The notes under the pieces were generated by a model that made no database searches, had not been told where the DNA came from, and was given only the letters and a program-made list of their open reading frames with translations. A program made the position numbers and the translations under genes. A stretch of 64,000 nucleotides of DNA from Deltaproteobacteria bacterium (lineage in GTDB: Bacteria; Desulfobacterota; Binatia; HRBIN30; CADEER01), in contig JAJCZJ010000049.1 in NCBI GenBank assembly GCA_029262455.1, positions 23,395 through 87,394 of the forward strand, in the 5' to 3' direction. Shown piece by piece: positions 49,904 through 58,644 of this stretch. Numbering within the stretch: position 1 is the stretch's first letter; each line of letters opens with the position of its first letter.

Positions 49904-52783
49904 CTAGAATTCAAAGGTTAGTCCGGCGCTGAAACTGACTCCGGTGAAGTAGCGATTGGTGATGACGGTCTGATCATCGATCTGACCGTGGGTCTCCAGG
50001 TGATCGTCGTTGGTGATGTTTTCGACCGACAGTTTCGTCTTGAACGGGGTGTCGAGAAGCGACCAGTTCTTCAACCAGACGAAGTCGAGTTGGTCGCGCC
50101 GTTGTAGCTCGACATTTGGCAGATTCTGTCCGCCGGCATTGTTACCTGCCGCGACGATTGTCTTGCCGACCGTGTTGTAGAGGAGTCGGAACAAGCCGTA
50201 GCGATAGTCGTCGTACTGAATGCTGGCATTGATTACGAACGGGGCCTGGTCGGTCAGTGGCCGCCTCGCATCGGTCACGTTGACGGTCTGCTGACCCGGC
50301 AGAGGCCGGAAGCCCTTGGCTTCGGACTCGACCAGAGTAACATTGGAAAGGAGCTCGACGTCAGTCAGGAACGCAACATACGGGCGGACGGAGTCCCACT
50401 GGCGCAGGTAGCGCATAGCGAACTCGAAGTTCTTGCGCGCCTCGAACTCGGCGCCCCAGAGAACTGCCGATCCTGCATTGGCCATGGTCTCGACCGCGAC
50501 GGTCGTCGCCGGCCGTACATTGGTCTCGATCGGCTCCCCGAGGTTCTTGGCAAACAGCCCGACCGAGACCAACTCGAGCGGGGAAAGGAACCACTCCCAC
50601 CGGAAGTCGAGGTTCTGAATGGTGGACGAGTCCAGGTCGGCGTTGCCACGAAACGCGCGCTCCCCTGGTGAGGTCGGGAACTGTGCTGGATTCATTTCCC
50701 GAAACTGGGGGCGCGAGACGGTCTGGCTGGCCGCCAGGCGCACGTTCATGTCGTCGCGCGGCGCGTACACCAGCGAGAGTGCCGGCAGGAAGTCGAAGTC
50801 GTTGATGATGCGGTCGAATGGCTCGAGCCGCTCCGGGTCAACGCCTTTGACGCGGATGTAGGAGTACTCGCTGCGGACGCCACCGACGACCCGCAATTTT
50901 TCTCCGACGATCGGCATGTCGAGCATGATGTAGGCGCCAGCGATGTCCTGTGAGGCGGTGAAGCGCTGCTGCGCACGATTAGTCGAGTCCCTGAGGTCCA
51001 GAGCTGTGGCGTAGTTTTCGGGCCGCAGGATAGAATCAGGGGACGCTGTGAAGTCGATGCCGCTGAGGCCTGGTTGCGCCGTCGTCTGCAGGAGCCGCAA
51101 CTTGAAATCGCGCGCGCGCGTCGTGTAGACCGCACCGACGCTCAGTCGGCCCTGGCCGCCGAGATCGAGACCGAGGAAGCTCAAACTGGCTGACGTCGGG
51201 ATCGAGACGTCTACGCCGTAATCTTGTAGCAACTCGTCGAGCTCCGAGAAGAACCGTGTCGTAGAGCTGCCCGCTGCGGAGCCGGCGAGGGCTAGGGTGA
51301 ATGCCGGGTTGTCCTCGTCATTGTCCCGGCGATAGATCGTGAACTTGCCATCGGGCTGCCAGCGGCGAGACTGGGAGAGCGCGGCGCGCCAGTCGACCTC
51401 GGCGACTCCGAAGCTGTGCTGCCCGGTGAATTGAAGAGAGAGTAGTTGGTCGGTCGTGTAGATGGAGCGTGTCCCCAAACGATCCTCGTCGTTGTTGAGA
51501 AGACGGTCCTGGCCGAATCCCACCAGCACTTCGTCGGACGATTTCCGATTGAGGATTGTGTTGGCGCTGATTCGATGTCTTTGATTGATTTTGAGTACCG
51601 AAGTCGCAAGCGCGCCGAGATCGGTCTTGAACGTACTTCGATCGTAGACGAAGTCGTCAGAGATCGTGCCTCTGCCAGACCTCGTGCGAAGGATCTCGTC
51701 GCTGCGCCGCGCGTATTTGCCGCGGTAGGTCATTGCGGTGTTGATTCCGAGCGGGCCCCAGGTGTTGCCGGCCTCGGCGCTGATACCGTAGCTAGGCGGA
51801 GCGTCGACGGATGATGTGTTCCAGTTCTGTTTGAGGGAGCGAATCAGGGCGATGCGCTGCAGAGGTGTCACCCGACTCAATGGATCTCCGGCGTCGTTCT
51901 TCTCCGGAAACTCGAAGTCGAGCTTGCGACACCCGTCGCCAAAGCCGAAGTAGTCAGCGGCCCCGCAACCATCGTATGTGTCGAAGTCCCCGAATGTCGT
52001 CGTTGTGTTGCCGCCGAGCGTCAACCCGAGCGACATGTGCGGTTCGAGTGGGGGGTCGGTGAGAGAAATATTGACCAGGCCGCCGGCGAAGTCGCCGGGG
52101 AGATCGGGCGTGTAGCTCTTTACCAGGGTGAGTGATTCGATGAAGCCGGCGGGGAACAAGTCGAGCGGGACGATGCGACGAGTCGGATCGGTGCTCGGGA
52201 ACAGGCTGCTATTGATGAGCGCGGAGTTGTAGCGATCCCCCAAGCCGCGGACAATGATGAAGGCGTCGTCCTTGATCGTCACCGCCGGAACTCGGGTGAC
52301 AACCTCCGCGGCATCGGAGTCCGGTGTTCTGGAAATGGACTCGGCCCCGAGATTGTCGCTCACCGTAGGCGCCATCTTGCGCTTGAGCAATTGGGTGGCC
52401 TGGGAAGCTTCTTTAACGTCGGCGCTGACTTCGAGGACTTCGACGTTCGAATCGTTCTTGGGCTTCAGGCTGGCTCGTACTTCTGCGGTTTTGCCGGCCG
52501 CCACGACGACATTCTCGACGCGAGTGGATCCAAACCGCCCCTTGGTGGCGCGAACTCCGTAAGTCCCGGGCCCGATGCCTGTGATCCCGAAGCGGCCGTC
52601 GACGTCAGATTCGCCGATCGATCCTACGGACCCGACGACGACAATCCTCGCTCCCATCAATGGTCTCCCGTTGGACGAGTCAAACACCCGTCCAGATACG
52701 GATCCGGTGTCTTGTGCGCCGGCTTGAACGGGGTTGAAGACAATCATCACCGCGAGTCCGACGACCGGAATTCTTGCGAACAT
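49904..52783 (-). CDS. TonB-dependent receptor, Pho-box regulated
   Basis: A 959-residue outer-membrane receptor. After the signal peptide (MFARIPVVGLAVMIVFNPVQ) comes a carboxypeptidase-regulatory-like domain (SVSGRVFDSSNGRPLMGARI to about 110), a possible TonB box near NVEVLEVSAD, then a plug domain (SISRTPDSDAAEVVTRVPAV, RGLGDRYNSALINSSLFPST). The 22-strand barrel follows and ends SFSAGLTFEF with the terminal Phe. Such receptors import large substrates using TonB energy. ATG at 52783 is chosen because the signal peptide follows; an upstream in-frame ATG (53023) lies beyond the Pho box. The substrate is unknown; the regulation and neighbours suggest a phosphorus compound. Confidence 0.9.
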   Translation of the reverse strand: MFARIPVVGLAVMIVFNPVQAGAQDTGSVSGRVFDSSNGRPLMGARIVVVGSVGSIGESDVDGRFGITGIGPGTYGVRATKGRFGSTRVENVVVAAGKTAEVRASLKPKNDSNVEVLEVSADVKEASQATQLLKRKMAPTVSDNLGAESISRTPDSDAAEVVTRVPAVTIKDDAFIIVRGLGDRYNSALINSSLFPSTDPTRRIVPLDLFPAGFIESLTLVKSYTPDLPGDFAGGLVNISLTDPPLEPHMSLGLTLGGNTTTTFGDFDTYDGCGAADYFGFGDGCRKLDFEFPEKNDAGDPLSRVTPLQRIALIRSLKQNWNTSSVDAPPSYGISAEAGNTWGPLGINTAMTYRGKYARRSDEILRTRSGRGTISDDFVYDRSTFKTDLGALATSVLKINQRHRISANTILNRKSSDEVLVGFGQDRLLNNDEDRLGTRSIYTTDQLLSLQFTGQHSFGVAEVDWRAALSQSRRWQPDGKFTIYRRDNDEDNPAFTLALAGSAAGSSTTRFFSELDELLQDYGVDVSIPTSASLSFLGLDLGGQGRLSVGAVYTTRARDFKLRLLQTTAQPGLSGIDFTASPDSILRPENYATALDLRDSTNRAQQRFTASQDIAGAYIMLDMPIVGEKLRVVGGVRSEYSYIRVKGVDPERLEPFDRIINDFDFLPALSLVYAPRDDMNVRLAASQTVSRPQFREMNPAQFPTSPGERAFRGNADLDSSTIQNLDFRWEWFLSPLELVSVGLFAKNLGEPIETNVRPATTVAVETMANAGSAVLWGAEFEARKNFEFAMRYLRQWDSVRPYVAFLTDVELLSNVTLVESEAKGFRPLPGQQTVNVTDARRPLTDQAPFVINASIQYDDYRYGLFRLLYNTVGKTIVAAGNNAGGQNLPNVELQRRDQLDFVWLKNWSLLDTPFKTKLSVENITNDDHLETHGQIDDQTVITNRYFTGVSFSAGLTFEF

Positions 52784-52914
52784 AAGTTGGTGATACTCGT
52801 GCTTTCGGCTCGGTGCTCGTTGAACGAAAAGTCGAAGAAGCCAAGGTGAAGCCGAAGTTTCTCCCTGACTCCCTCGAAGTGTCACGGAGTAAACCAGAGC
52901 GATGTTTTGGTGGT

Positions 52915-52943
52915 GTGACCCCCGCGTGAACATCTCGTTACAA
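52915..52943 (-). promoter_or_regulatory. Pho-box-like site upstream of TonB receptor
   Basis: On the minus strand: TTGTAAC (52943-52937), TGTTCAC (52932-52926) and GGGTCAC (52921-52915), each 11 bases apart. It points to the receptor, 132 bases from its start. The -10 downstream is weak (CATCGC). Shares the 495-base divergent region (52784-53278) with the forward box at 53028. Confidence 0.75.
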
Positions 52944-53027
52944 CGGCTGCGAATTGCTCGGTCGCCGCGCTTCGTCCGGGTTCGTCGCCCGCGACCGGCG
53001 GAGGAAATGCGCCACCGAATCACCGAC

Positions 53028-53056
53028 TCATCATCTGCGCGTAACCCTGCGGTAAT
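53028..53056 (+). promoter_or_regulatory. Pho-box-like site upstream of beta-helix protein
   Basis: TCATCAT (53028-53034, weaker), GCGTAAC (53039-53045) and CGGTAAT (53050-53056) in 11-bp steps; a TAGTAG -10 starts 10 bases later at 53067. It is 223 bases before the gene start, so a long leader is implied. The rest of the leader contains no gene that I can see. Confidence 0.65.
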
Positions 53057-53278
53057 GAACGCGCGCTAGTAGTTTGCGAATCTCGATGCCGCGATTCCGC
53101 TTGAAGAGACTGCTCCGGACCAACCGCGATTGTCACACGATCGTATTGGACTCCAAACGAACGCTTCACATTCGCTTGGTAGGTCCTGGAGTCGTGGAGG
53201 AGATTTGCCGGGCGTAGCACGGCAACTGAGTGTAACCGATTGCCACCATCAGAACTGACTACTTGGGAGACGACAAAC

Positions 53279-55141
53279 ATGAGAATGTCCTGGAAAGGAA
53301 CACTCGCAGCCATCGGGGCGGCGGCGGTGCTCGCAGCGCCGGCGGCGCAGGCGCAGATTTCACCGCCTTGCGGAGACCTCAATAACGACGGCAGCACCAA
53401 CGTTGTCGACGCGTTGCTGATGTCGCAATGCATCGTCGGTGGCGGGAACTGTCCGACGGTCAGCCCTGGACCGCTTTGCGGTACGGGTTCGCTGATCGAC
53501 TGCGGCGACGTACTCGGCGATAGTGACGTGTCGATCGCCGGCTTGACGGCCGACATCGCTGCATTGGCGCTCAAGCTCACCGGCGGCGCCACTCTGTTCA
53601 AGGCTTGTGAAGGTCCGGGCCCGGTCGTCGCGGGGTGTCCGTCGGTGACGATTCCGACCTCGACCCTCACCGCGAATCAGACCTGGCCCGCCGGTTGTGA
53701 CATCACGCTCGGTGGCTCGGTGTTCGTCGAAGACGGCGTCACCCTGACCATTCAGCCTGGGGCGGTGATCAGGGGACTGGTGGGTTCGATCGATCCGGCC
53801 GCTCTTTTTGTCCTCCCGGGAGGCAAGATCGACGCCCAGGGAACCCCGACCGCGCCGATCATCATGACCTCGAGCGCCGCTCCTGGCGCTCGCGCCATTG
53901 GTGACTGGGGCGGTCTGAACATCAATGGCCGCTCGACGGTGAACGCTCCGGGCTGTACCTTTGAGGCCGAGGGCCTACCGACTCCGTTCGGTGGTTGTGA
54001 CGAAGACGATTTCAGCGGCATCGTGACATTCACCCGTGTCGAGTTTGCCGGCATCGAGTTCACGACGGCCAACGAGCTGAACGTCATCACGATGAACGGT
54101 ATCGGCAGCGCGACACAGATCAACTTTACGCAGGCCCACGCCGGTAACGACGACTGCCATGAGTGGTTCGGAGGCACCAGCAACCACAAGAACCTGATCT
54201 CATCCGGCTGCGGCGACGATGGTTTCGACTTCCAGCTCGGATACACCGGTCGCGTACAGAATGGCTTGATGTTCCAGGACGGAACCCTGACGGACCCGGG
54301 TCGCGACAGCCGTGGGATCGAGGGGGACAACTCGGAGTTTGACAACAACGCGACACCGCGGTCGAACCCGACGTTCTGCAACCTGACGGTCATCGGCGCC
54401 GATGGACAAGCTGGGGCCAACGACGGTTCGGACGCTGGAATCTTGCTGCGTCGCGGGACACAAGCGCAAATCGCCAACACTCTGGTGCAGAACTTCGGCG
54501 ACGCGGGCTACGAAATGCGCGACGTTTCGACAACGCAGCAGGCCTGTATCGATGCTGACGACGATGGAATGCCGGAATCCCTGACCGGCGACCATATCGT
54601 TCGTTCGTCCGTATTCGAGGCCAATGGTTCGGGCGGCGTCGAACACGCCAAGTCGGGTGACCGCCAGCTCGACAGCTGTACGACCAACGCGGAGTGCGTC
54701 GGTGCCGGTGATCCGGCCGCCTGCTGCACGGGCTCTGGCGCCGGCACGTGTGACGGCGGTGACTTCGATGCGACCTGTGAGTGCACGGTCCCTGAGTATT
54801 ACGCGCTCTTGGTTGCCGGCTTTGATGTGGTGCCAGCGAATGGTACCGCAACGACGTCCACGGGAATCAGCAATGCCTGGCCTGCGATCGACAACTCTGC
54901 TTGCGTCGGAGCTGGCGATCCGGATCCCTGCTGTAGTGGCAGCGGCGCTGGTACTTGTCGAGAGATCCCGGTGGTTTCGCCTTCATTCTCGGGTACGACT
55001 CCTGCGGCCTTCGACTGCAGCGCCTTTGATGGATTCTTTGACAGCCTGAGCTATCTCGGTGCCGTCGATCCGGGTGCTTCATGCACGAGCTCTGGTTGTG
55101 ACTGGATCACGCGTCCCTGGGCGGGCTTCGCTCGCAACTAG
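53279..55141 (+). CDS. secreted dockerin-like/parallel beta-helix protein
   Basis: A 620-residue exported protein. Signal peptide MRMSWKGTLAAIGAAAVLAA, cleavage near QAQ. Residues about 30-105 carry two dockerin-like segments (CGDLNNDGSTNVVDALLMSQ and CGDVLGDSDVSIAGL). A long beta-helix-like region follows with the recurring pattern VFVEDGVTLTIQPGAVIRG, GGKIDAQGTPTAPIIMTS and DWGGLNINGRSTV. Two near-identical 19-residue Cys motifs (CVGAGDP..CC.GSGAGTC) are encoded at 54695-54751 and 54902-54958. Such WGGL...NG proteins often neighbour TonB receptors. GGGAGA before ATG 53279 supports the start. Pho-box regulated; function inferred to be surface binding. Confidence 0.75.
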   Translation: MRMSWKGTLAAIGAAAVLAAPAAQAQISPPCGDLNNDGSTNVVDALLMSQCIVGGGNCPTVSPGPLCGTGSLIDCGDVLGDSDVSIAGLTADIAALALKLTGGATLFKACEGPGPVVAGCPSVTIPTSTLTANQTWPAGCDITLGGSVFVEDGVTLTIQPGAVIRGLVGSIDPAALFVLPGGKIDAQGTPTAPIIMTSSAAPGARAIGDWGGLNINGRSTVNAPGCTFEAEGLPTPFGGCDEDDFSGIVTFTRVEFAGIEFTTANELNVITMNGIGSATQINFTQAHAGNDDCHEWFGGTSNHKNLISSGCGDDGFDFQLGYTGRVQNGLMFQDGTLTDPGRDSRGIEGDNSEFDNNATPRSNPTFCNLTVIGADGQAGANDGSDAGILLRRGTQAQIANTLVQNFGDAGYEMRDVSTTQQACIDADDDGMPESLTGDHIVRSSVFEANGSGGVEHAKSGDRQLDSCTTNAECVGAGDPAACCTGSGAGTCDGGDFDATCECTVPEYYALLVAGFDVVPANGTATTSTGISNAWPAIDNSACVGAGDPDPCCSGSGAGTCREIPVVSPSFSGTTPAAFDCSAFDGFFDSLSYLGAVDPGASCTSSGCDWITRPWAGFARN

Positions 55142-55169
55142 GAACATCGCGAATCGACCGCGCAATCGA

Positions 55170-55195
55170 GAGGGGGTGGCTGAGGCCACCCCCTC
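55170..55195 (+). terminator. hairpin after beta-helix gene
   Basis: GAGGGGGTGGC (55170-55180) and GCCACCCCCTC (55185-55195) form an 11-bp stem with a 4-base loop TGAG, 28 bases after the stop. Only a short mixed GTTGCG follows, so read-through into the next gene 25 bases later is possible. Confidence 0.6.
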
Positions 55196-55220
55196 GTTGC
55201 GCGTTCCGGGGAGAATCGAA

Positions 55221-55787
55221 GTGAACGAAATATTGAGAGTGGCGTGCATCGTCCTGACGTTCCTGTTGGCAGCCGTTGCGGCGCGGTCGCAAGAGCAGCT
55301 GGCGGCTGCACAGATGGTCGAGCCGTATCAACCAAACCCGCCTTTCGGACTCAGCGGTGGAGCTGACAACCGTGAAGCTCTAATTGATCTGTTTTTGGAC
55401 GCCGTCGCCAAGAACGACAAAGCAGCGCTGGATGCGCTGCGGCTTACAAAAGACGAATACCAGGGGATCATCGTCCCGGGCAGAGTCGCGCCGGGCGCTC
55501 CTCCGCGTCGCGTGTCGGCGATCGTCGACAAATACTTCTGGGAAGTGATGGACTTCAAGAGCGACAACTTTGTCGACGTGCTCCTCGAGCGCTTCGGCGG
55601 CCGGACGTACAAGCGCAGGGCGGCTCGCTATACCTCACCGGAACGCTCCTACGACTGGTACCGCGCCTGGGGCGAAGTGCGCCAGACTGTCACGGACGAC
55701 AGCGGAATCGAGTACGAGATTACCTCGGGTTGGATTGCGGAAGTGGACGGCAAGTACAAGTTCCTGAGCTTTGAGTGGGACGATTGA
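55221..55787 (+). CDS. exported protein of unknown function
   Basis: A 188-residue protein with an N-terminal signal peptide (VACIVLTFLLAAVAARSQ, start GTG 55221 with GGGGAGAA before it). The mature part has NREALIDLFLDAVAKNDKA and YDWYRAWGEVRQTVTDDSG and ends KYKFLSFEWDD, with no known motif and no Cys. It is in the same direction as the beta-helix gene, between it and the TonB motor operon. It may be the last gene of the former unit if the hairpin is leaky. No family is recognised; a small periplasmic or surface factor of this system is likely from position. Confidence 0.6.
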   Translation: MNEILRVACIVLTFLLAAVAARSQEQLAAAQMVEPYQPNPPFGLSGGADNREALIDLFLDAVAKNDKAALDALRLTKDEYQGIIVPGRVAPGAPPRRVSAIVDKYFWEVMDFKSDNFVDVLLERFGGRTYKRRAARYTSPERSYDWYRAWGEVRQTVTDDSGIEYEITSGWIAEVDGKYKFLSFEWDD

Positions 55788-55819
55788 CGTCGCCCATGCC
55801 GCGACCCTCCACTCCGCCT

Positions 55820-55848
55820 TTGTCATAGAGTTTTAACCTTCCGTTGAT
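55820..55848 (+). promoter_or_regulatory. Pho-box-like site upstream of TonB motor operon
   Basis: TTGTCAT (55820-55826), TTTTAAC (55831-55837) and CGTTGAT (55842-55848) at the same 11-bp period; GCGACCG at 55853-55859 could be a weak fourth unit. TACTAT at 55870 is a plausible -10, 10 bases after that. It is 80-108 bases before the first gene of the unit. Confidence 0.7.
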
Positions 55849-55927
55849 CTGAGCGACCGAGAGCACTGTTACTATCTTTTCATAAGCTCTCCGGACGAGG
55901 GCCGGAAAGCGTGGAGTAGTCGAGCCG

Positions 55928-56734
55928 ATGTTTGGCGATTCTTTGGTGCGAGAGGTGAACGTGGGAACGAACGTGATTCGATTGCGAGTTGGGTTAGTAG
56001 GGTTTTTGCTCTTCTCGGCGCTGCCGGGAGCAGCAACCGATTTGCAGCAGGCTCTCTCTGAGGGAGATGCGGGCAATCGGGCTGCCGTGGAAGCGCAGAA
56101 GATGATCGATAAGGTCGGCGACGAAGCGGACCAGCTCTATACTGAGTACCGGCGGGTCTTGCAGGAGACGGAGTCACTGCGGCTCTACAACCAGCAGCTG
56201 TCGGATGTCGTGGGGGCGCAGAGCGGCGAGGTCGTCGCCCTCGAGGAGCAGATTCGTGACATCGACAACGTCGAGCGCAAGATCGGCCCGCTGATGGCCC
56301 GAATGATCGAAGTGCTCGATCGGTTCGTAAACCTCGATGTTCCGTTTCTGCCCGACGAGCGCCGCAAACGGATGACCGACCTCAACGCGATGATGAAACG
56401 CTCAGACGTTTCGCTTTCGGAAAAGTACCGACGCCTCATGGAGGCGTACCAGATCGAGAACGAATACGGACGGACCATCGAGGCCTACAAAGGCACGCTG
56501 GATTTTCAAGGCAAGAGCCGGACGGTGGATTTTCTCCGTGTCGGCCGCGTCGCGTTACTCTATCAAACCGCGGACATGCAGGAGACCGGTCGATGGGATC
56601 CCGAGAAGAAGGCCTGGGCGGTGTTGGGGGATGAGTTCCGACGCCCGATTCAGCAGGGACTCCGGATGGCGCGCAAGCAGACGGCGCCCGATCTCGTCAA
56701 GGTCCCAGTGCCGGCGCCGCAGGTGATCCGATGA
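55928..56734 (+). CDS. DUF3450-type periplasmic coiled-coil protein
   Basis: A 268-residue exported protein. A signal-like helix (GLVGFLLFSALPGAATD) is followed by a long coiled coil (residues about 45-115: QKMIDKVGDEADQLYTEYRR, then QSGEVVALEEQIRDIDNVER), then the DUF3450 features RFVNLDVPFLPDERRKRMTD and YRRLMEAYQIENEYGRTIEA and VGRVALLYQTADMQETGRWD. This family is commonly encoded in front of TtpC-type TonB2 motors and is thought to be a periplasmic accessory. A GTG at 55961 with AGAGGTG before it is an alternative start. The stop overlaps the next gene by 4 bases. Confidence 0.85.
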   Translation: MFGDSLVREVNVGTNVIRLRVGLVGFLLFSALPGAATDLQQALSEGDAGNRAAVEAQKMIDKVGDEADQLYTEYRRVLQETESLRLYNQQLSDVVGAQSGEVVALEEQIRDIDNVERKIGPLMARMIEVLDRFVNLDVPFLPDERRKRMTDLNAMMKRSDVSLSEKYRRLMEAYQIENEYGRTIEAYKGTLDFQGKSRTVDFLRVGRVALLYQTADMQETGRWDPEKKAWAVLGDEFRRPIQQGLRMARKQTAPDLVKVPVPAPQVIR

Positions 56735-58119
56735 AGCGTGCCGTAGCCTTTTGGATGACTTTGGCGCTGCTGGCGTCCCACGCGGCGAGTGCAAACTCCG
56801 ACGTGTCGGAGGCGGCGAGTCTCGACGATCTTCTCGAGACGGTGCGTACGATCAACCAGAGTGAGAGTGCCGAGAACCGGCGCAGACTCGAAGAGTTTCG
56901 CCAACAGAAGGCCGAGCAAGAGGGTTTGCTGGCAACAGCCCGCGCCGCACTCACGCAGGAGGAGAAGCGCGCTGACGCGCTACAAGTCGCCTACGACAAC
57001 AACGAGAAGGGCATTCCCGAGCTGACGGCAAAGCTGAAAGAACGCGAGGGGGCTCTCGGCGAAATCTTTGGTGTCGCTCGCCAGGTCGCCGGCGATACGC
57101 GAGCCCAGTTTCAGAATTCCTTGATCAGTGTCCAGTTCCCCGGACGTGAGAAGTTCCTCGAAGAGGTCAGCGAGTCGCGTACCAATCCCAAGATGGAGCA
57201 GCTCCAGGAGCTTTGGTTGATGCTCCAGCAGGAGATGACCGAGCAGTCCAAGGTGGTGCGCTTTCCCGCGATGGTAAGCTCCGTCGGCGGCACTGACGGA
57301 GAACAACAGGTGACACGCGTCGGCGCGTTCAATGCCGTGTCGGGCGGCAGGTATCTCTACTTCGAACCCGAAACCGGAAAGCTGTCGGTGCTCGGTCGTC
57401 AGCCGGCGACCCGACATCTCGAGACCGCTACCGAGCTCGAGTCTGCTACCAGCGCCGTCGGCTTCGCGATCGACCCTTCGCGCGGCTCGATTCTCAGCAA
57501 ATTGATCCAGGCTCCGAGTCTCGAGGAGCGGATCAAGCAGGGGGGTACGGTCGGCTACGTCATCATCTTTCTCGGCATCATTGGCGGAGCGCTGGCACTC
57601 TACCGACTTGCCTATTTGGCTTTCGTTGGTTCGAAGATGCGGCGCCAGCTGGGAACAGCGGTTGGCGACAAAGGCAATCCCCTCGGCCGAGTGCTCGCGG
57701 TCTTCGGCGCGAACAAGACGACCGACACCGAAACCCTCGAGCTCAAGCTCGACGAAGCGATCCTCAAAGAAACGGCACCGTTGGAGCGCGGCGAAGCCAT
57801 GATCAAGGTCCTGTCGGTCGTTGCGCCGCTTCTCGGTCTTCTCGGCACGGTGACCGGAATGATCCAGACATTCCAGGCGATCACGCTCTTCGGCACAGGT
57901 GATCCCAAAATGATGGCAAATGGAATTTCAACGGCATTGGTCACGACCGTGCTTGGACTCGTGATGGCAATTCCTCTGACGCTGTTGCACAGCGTCGTCA
58001 GCAGTTACAGCGCGTCACTGGTGCAGATCCTCGAAGAGCAAAGCGCCGGCTTGATTGCCGAGCACGCGGAGGGGTCGAACCCTCCGGGACCGGAGCTGAG
58101 GCGTGTGGCGGCTGGTTGA
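56731..58119 (+). CDS. TtpC-like MotA/TolQ/ExbB proton channel with periplasmic domain
   Basis: A 462-residue protein. Signal-like N-terminus (FWMTLALLASHAASA), then a periplasmic region of about 250 residues with coiled coil (NRRRLEEFRQQKAEQEGLLA), then three membrane helices of the ExbB/TolQ fold near the C-terminus (VGYVIIFLGIIGGALALY, APLLGLLGTVTGMIQTF, STALVTTVLGLVMAIPLTLL). The last two hold the pore-lining Thr residues of the family. TtpC is the additional ExbB-like subunit of TonB2 motors in Vibrio and relatives. Its overlap with DUF3450 and the following exbB fixes the order. Confidence 0.88.
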   Translation: MKRAVAFWMTLALLASHAASANSDVSEAASLDDLLETVRTINQSESAENRRRLEEFRQQKAEQEGLLATARAALTQEEKRADALQVAYDNNEKGIPELTAKLKEREGALGEIFGVARQVAGDTRAQFQNSLISVQFPGREKFLEEVSESRTNPKMEQLQELWLMLQQEMTEQSKVVRFPAMVSSVGGTDGEQQVTRVGAFNAVSGGRYLYFEPETGKLSVLGRQPATRHLETATELESATSAVGFAIDPSRGSILSKLIQAPSLEERIKQGGTVGYVIIFLGIIGGALALYRLAYLAFVGSKMRRQLGTAVGDKGNPLGRVLAVFGANKTTDTETLELKLDEAILKETAPLERGEAMIKVLSVVAPLLGLLGTVTGMIQTFQAITLFGTGDPKMMANGISTALVTTVLGLVMAIPLTLLHSVVSSYSASLVQILEEQSAGLIAEHAEGSNPPGPELRRVAAG

Positions 58120-58627
58120 GGCATACACCGACAACCGAGACTTCGTCGAGACCGGGGGACCGGTCCTCCTGGTCATCCTGGGCGTCGTGTTCCTGATGTG
58201 GACGTTGATTCTCGAGCGCTACTGGTACTTTCGAACCGGTCACACGTCCGCGGTTCGGGCGCTCGTCGAGCGTTGGGAAGCGCGCCGCGACAAGACGTCC
58301 TGGAACGCGCACCAGGTCCGCCGCGCTGGGGTTTCGCAGGTCTCGATGTCGCTCTCCAAGAATATCTCGATGATCAAGACGCTGGTGGCACTTTGCCCGC
58401 TCCTGGGACTGCTCGGGACGGTCACAGGCATGATCGAAGTGTTCGATGTCATGGCCGCTGGCAGCGGCAACACGCGGGCGATGGCCTCCGGTGTGTCACG
58501 CGCAACGATTCCGACGATGGCTGGGATGGTTGCCGCGATTTCTGGATTTGTCTTCAGCGTCCAACTCGAGCGCTTGGCCGAGGCCGAGGAGGATCGCGTC
58601 GCTGATCGGCTTGGCAGCGACGCCTGA
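58103..58627 (+). CDS. exbB: ExbB-type biopolymer transport protein
   Basis: A 174-residue ExbB of the short TonB2 form. TM1 GGPVLLVILGVVFLMWTLIL, TM2 LVALCPLLGLLGTVTGMIEV and TM3 RATIPTMAGMVAAISGFVF; LLGTVTGM is the channel-forming core. A 17-base overlap with the upstream gene and GTG start at 58103 show tight coupling. With ExbD it forms the proton-driven stator that powers TonB. Confidence 0.92.
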   Translation: MWRLVEAYTDNRDFVETGGPVLLVILGVVFLMWTLILERYWYFRTGHTSAVRALVERWEARRDKTSWNAHQVRRAGVSQVSMSLSKNISMIKTLVALCPLLGLLGTVTGMIEVFDVMAAGSGNTRAMASGVSRATIPTMAGMVAAISGFVFSVQLERLAEAEEDRVADRLGSDA

Positions 58628-58644
58628 ACGGAGATGGGTTGAAG

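Noticed and set aside
53240..53278. A 13-residue longer start for the beta-helix protein
   Set aside because: The ATG at 53279 is directly followed by a standard signal peptide and preceded by GGGAGA.
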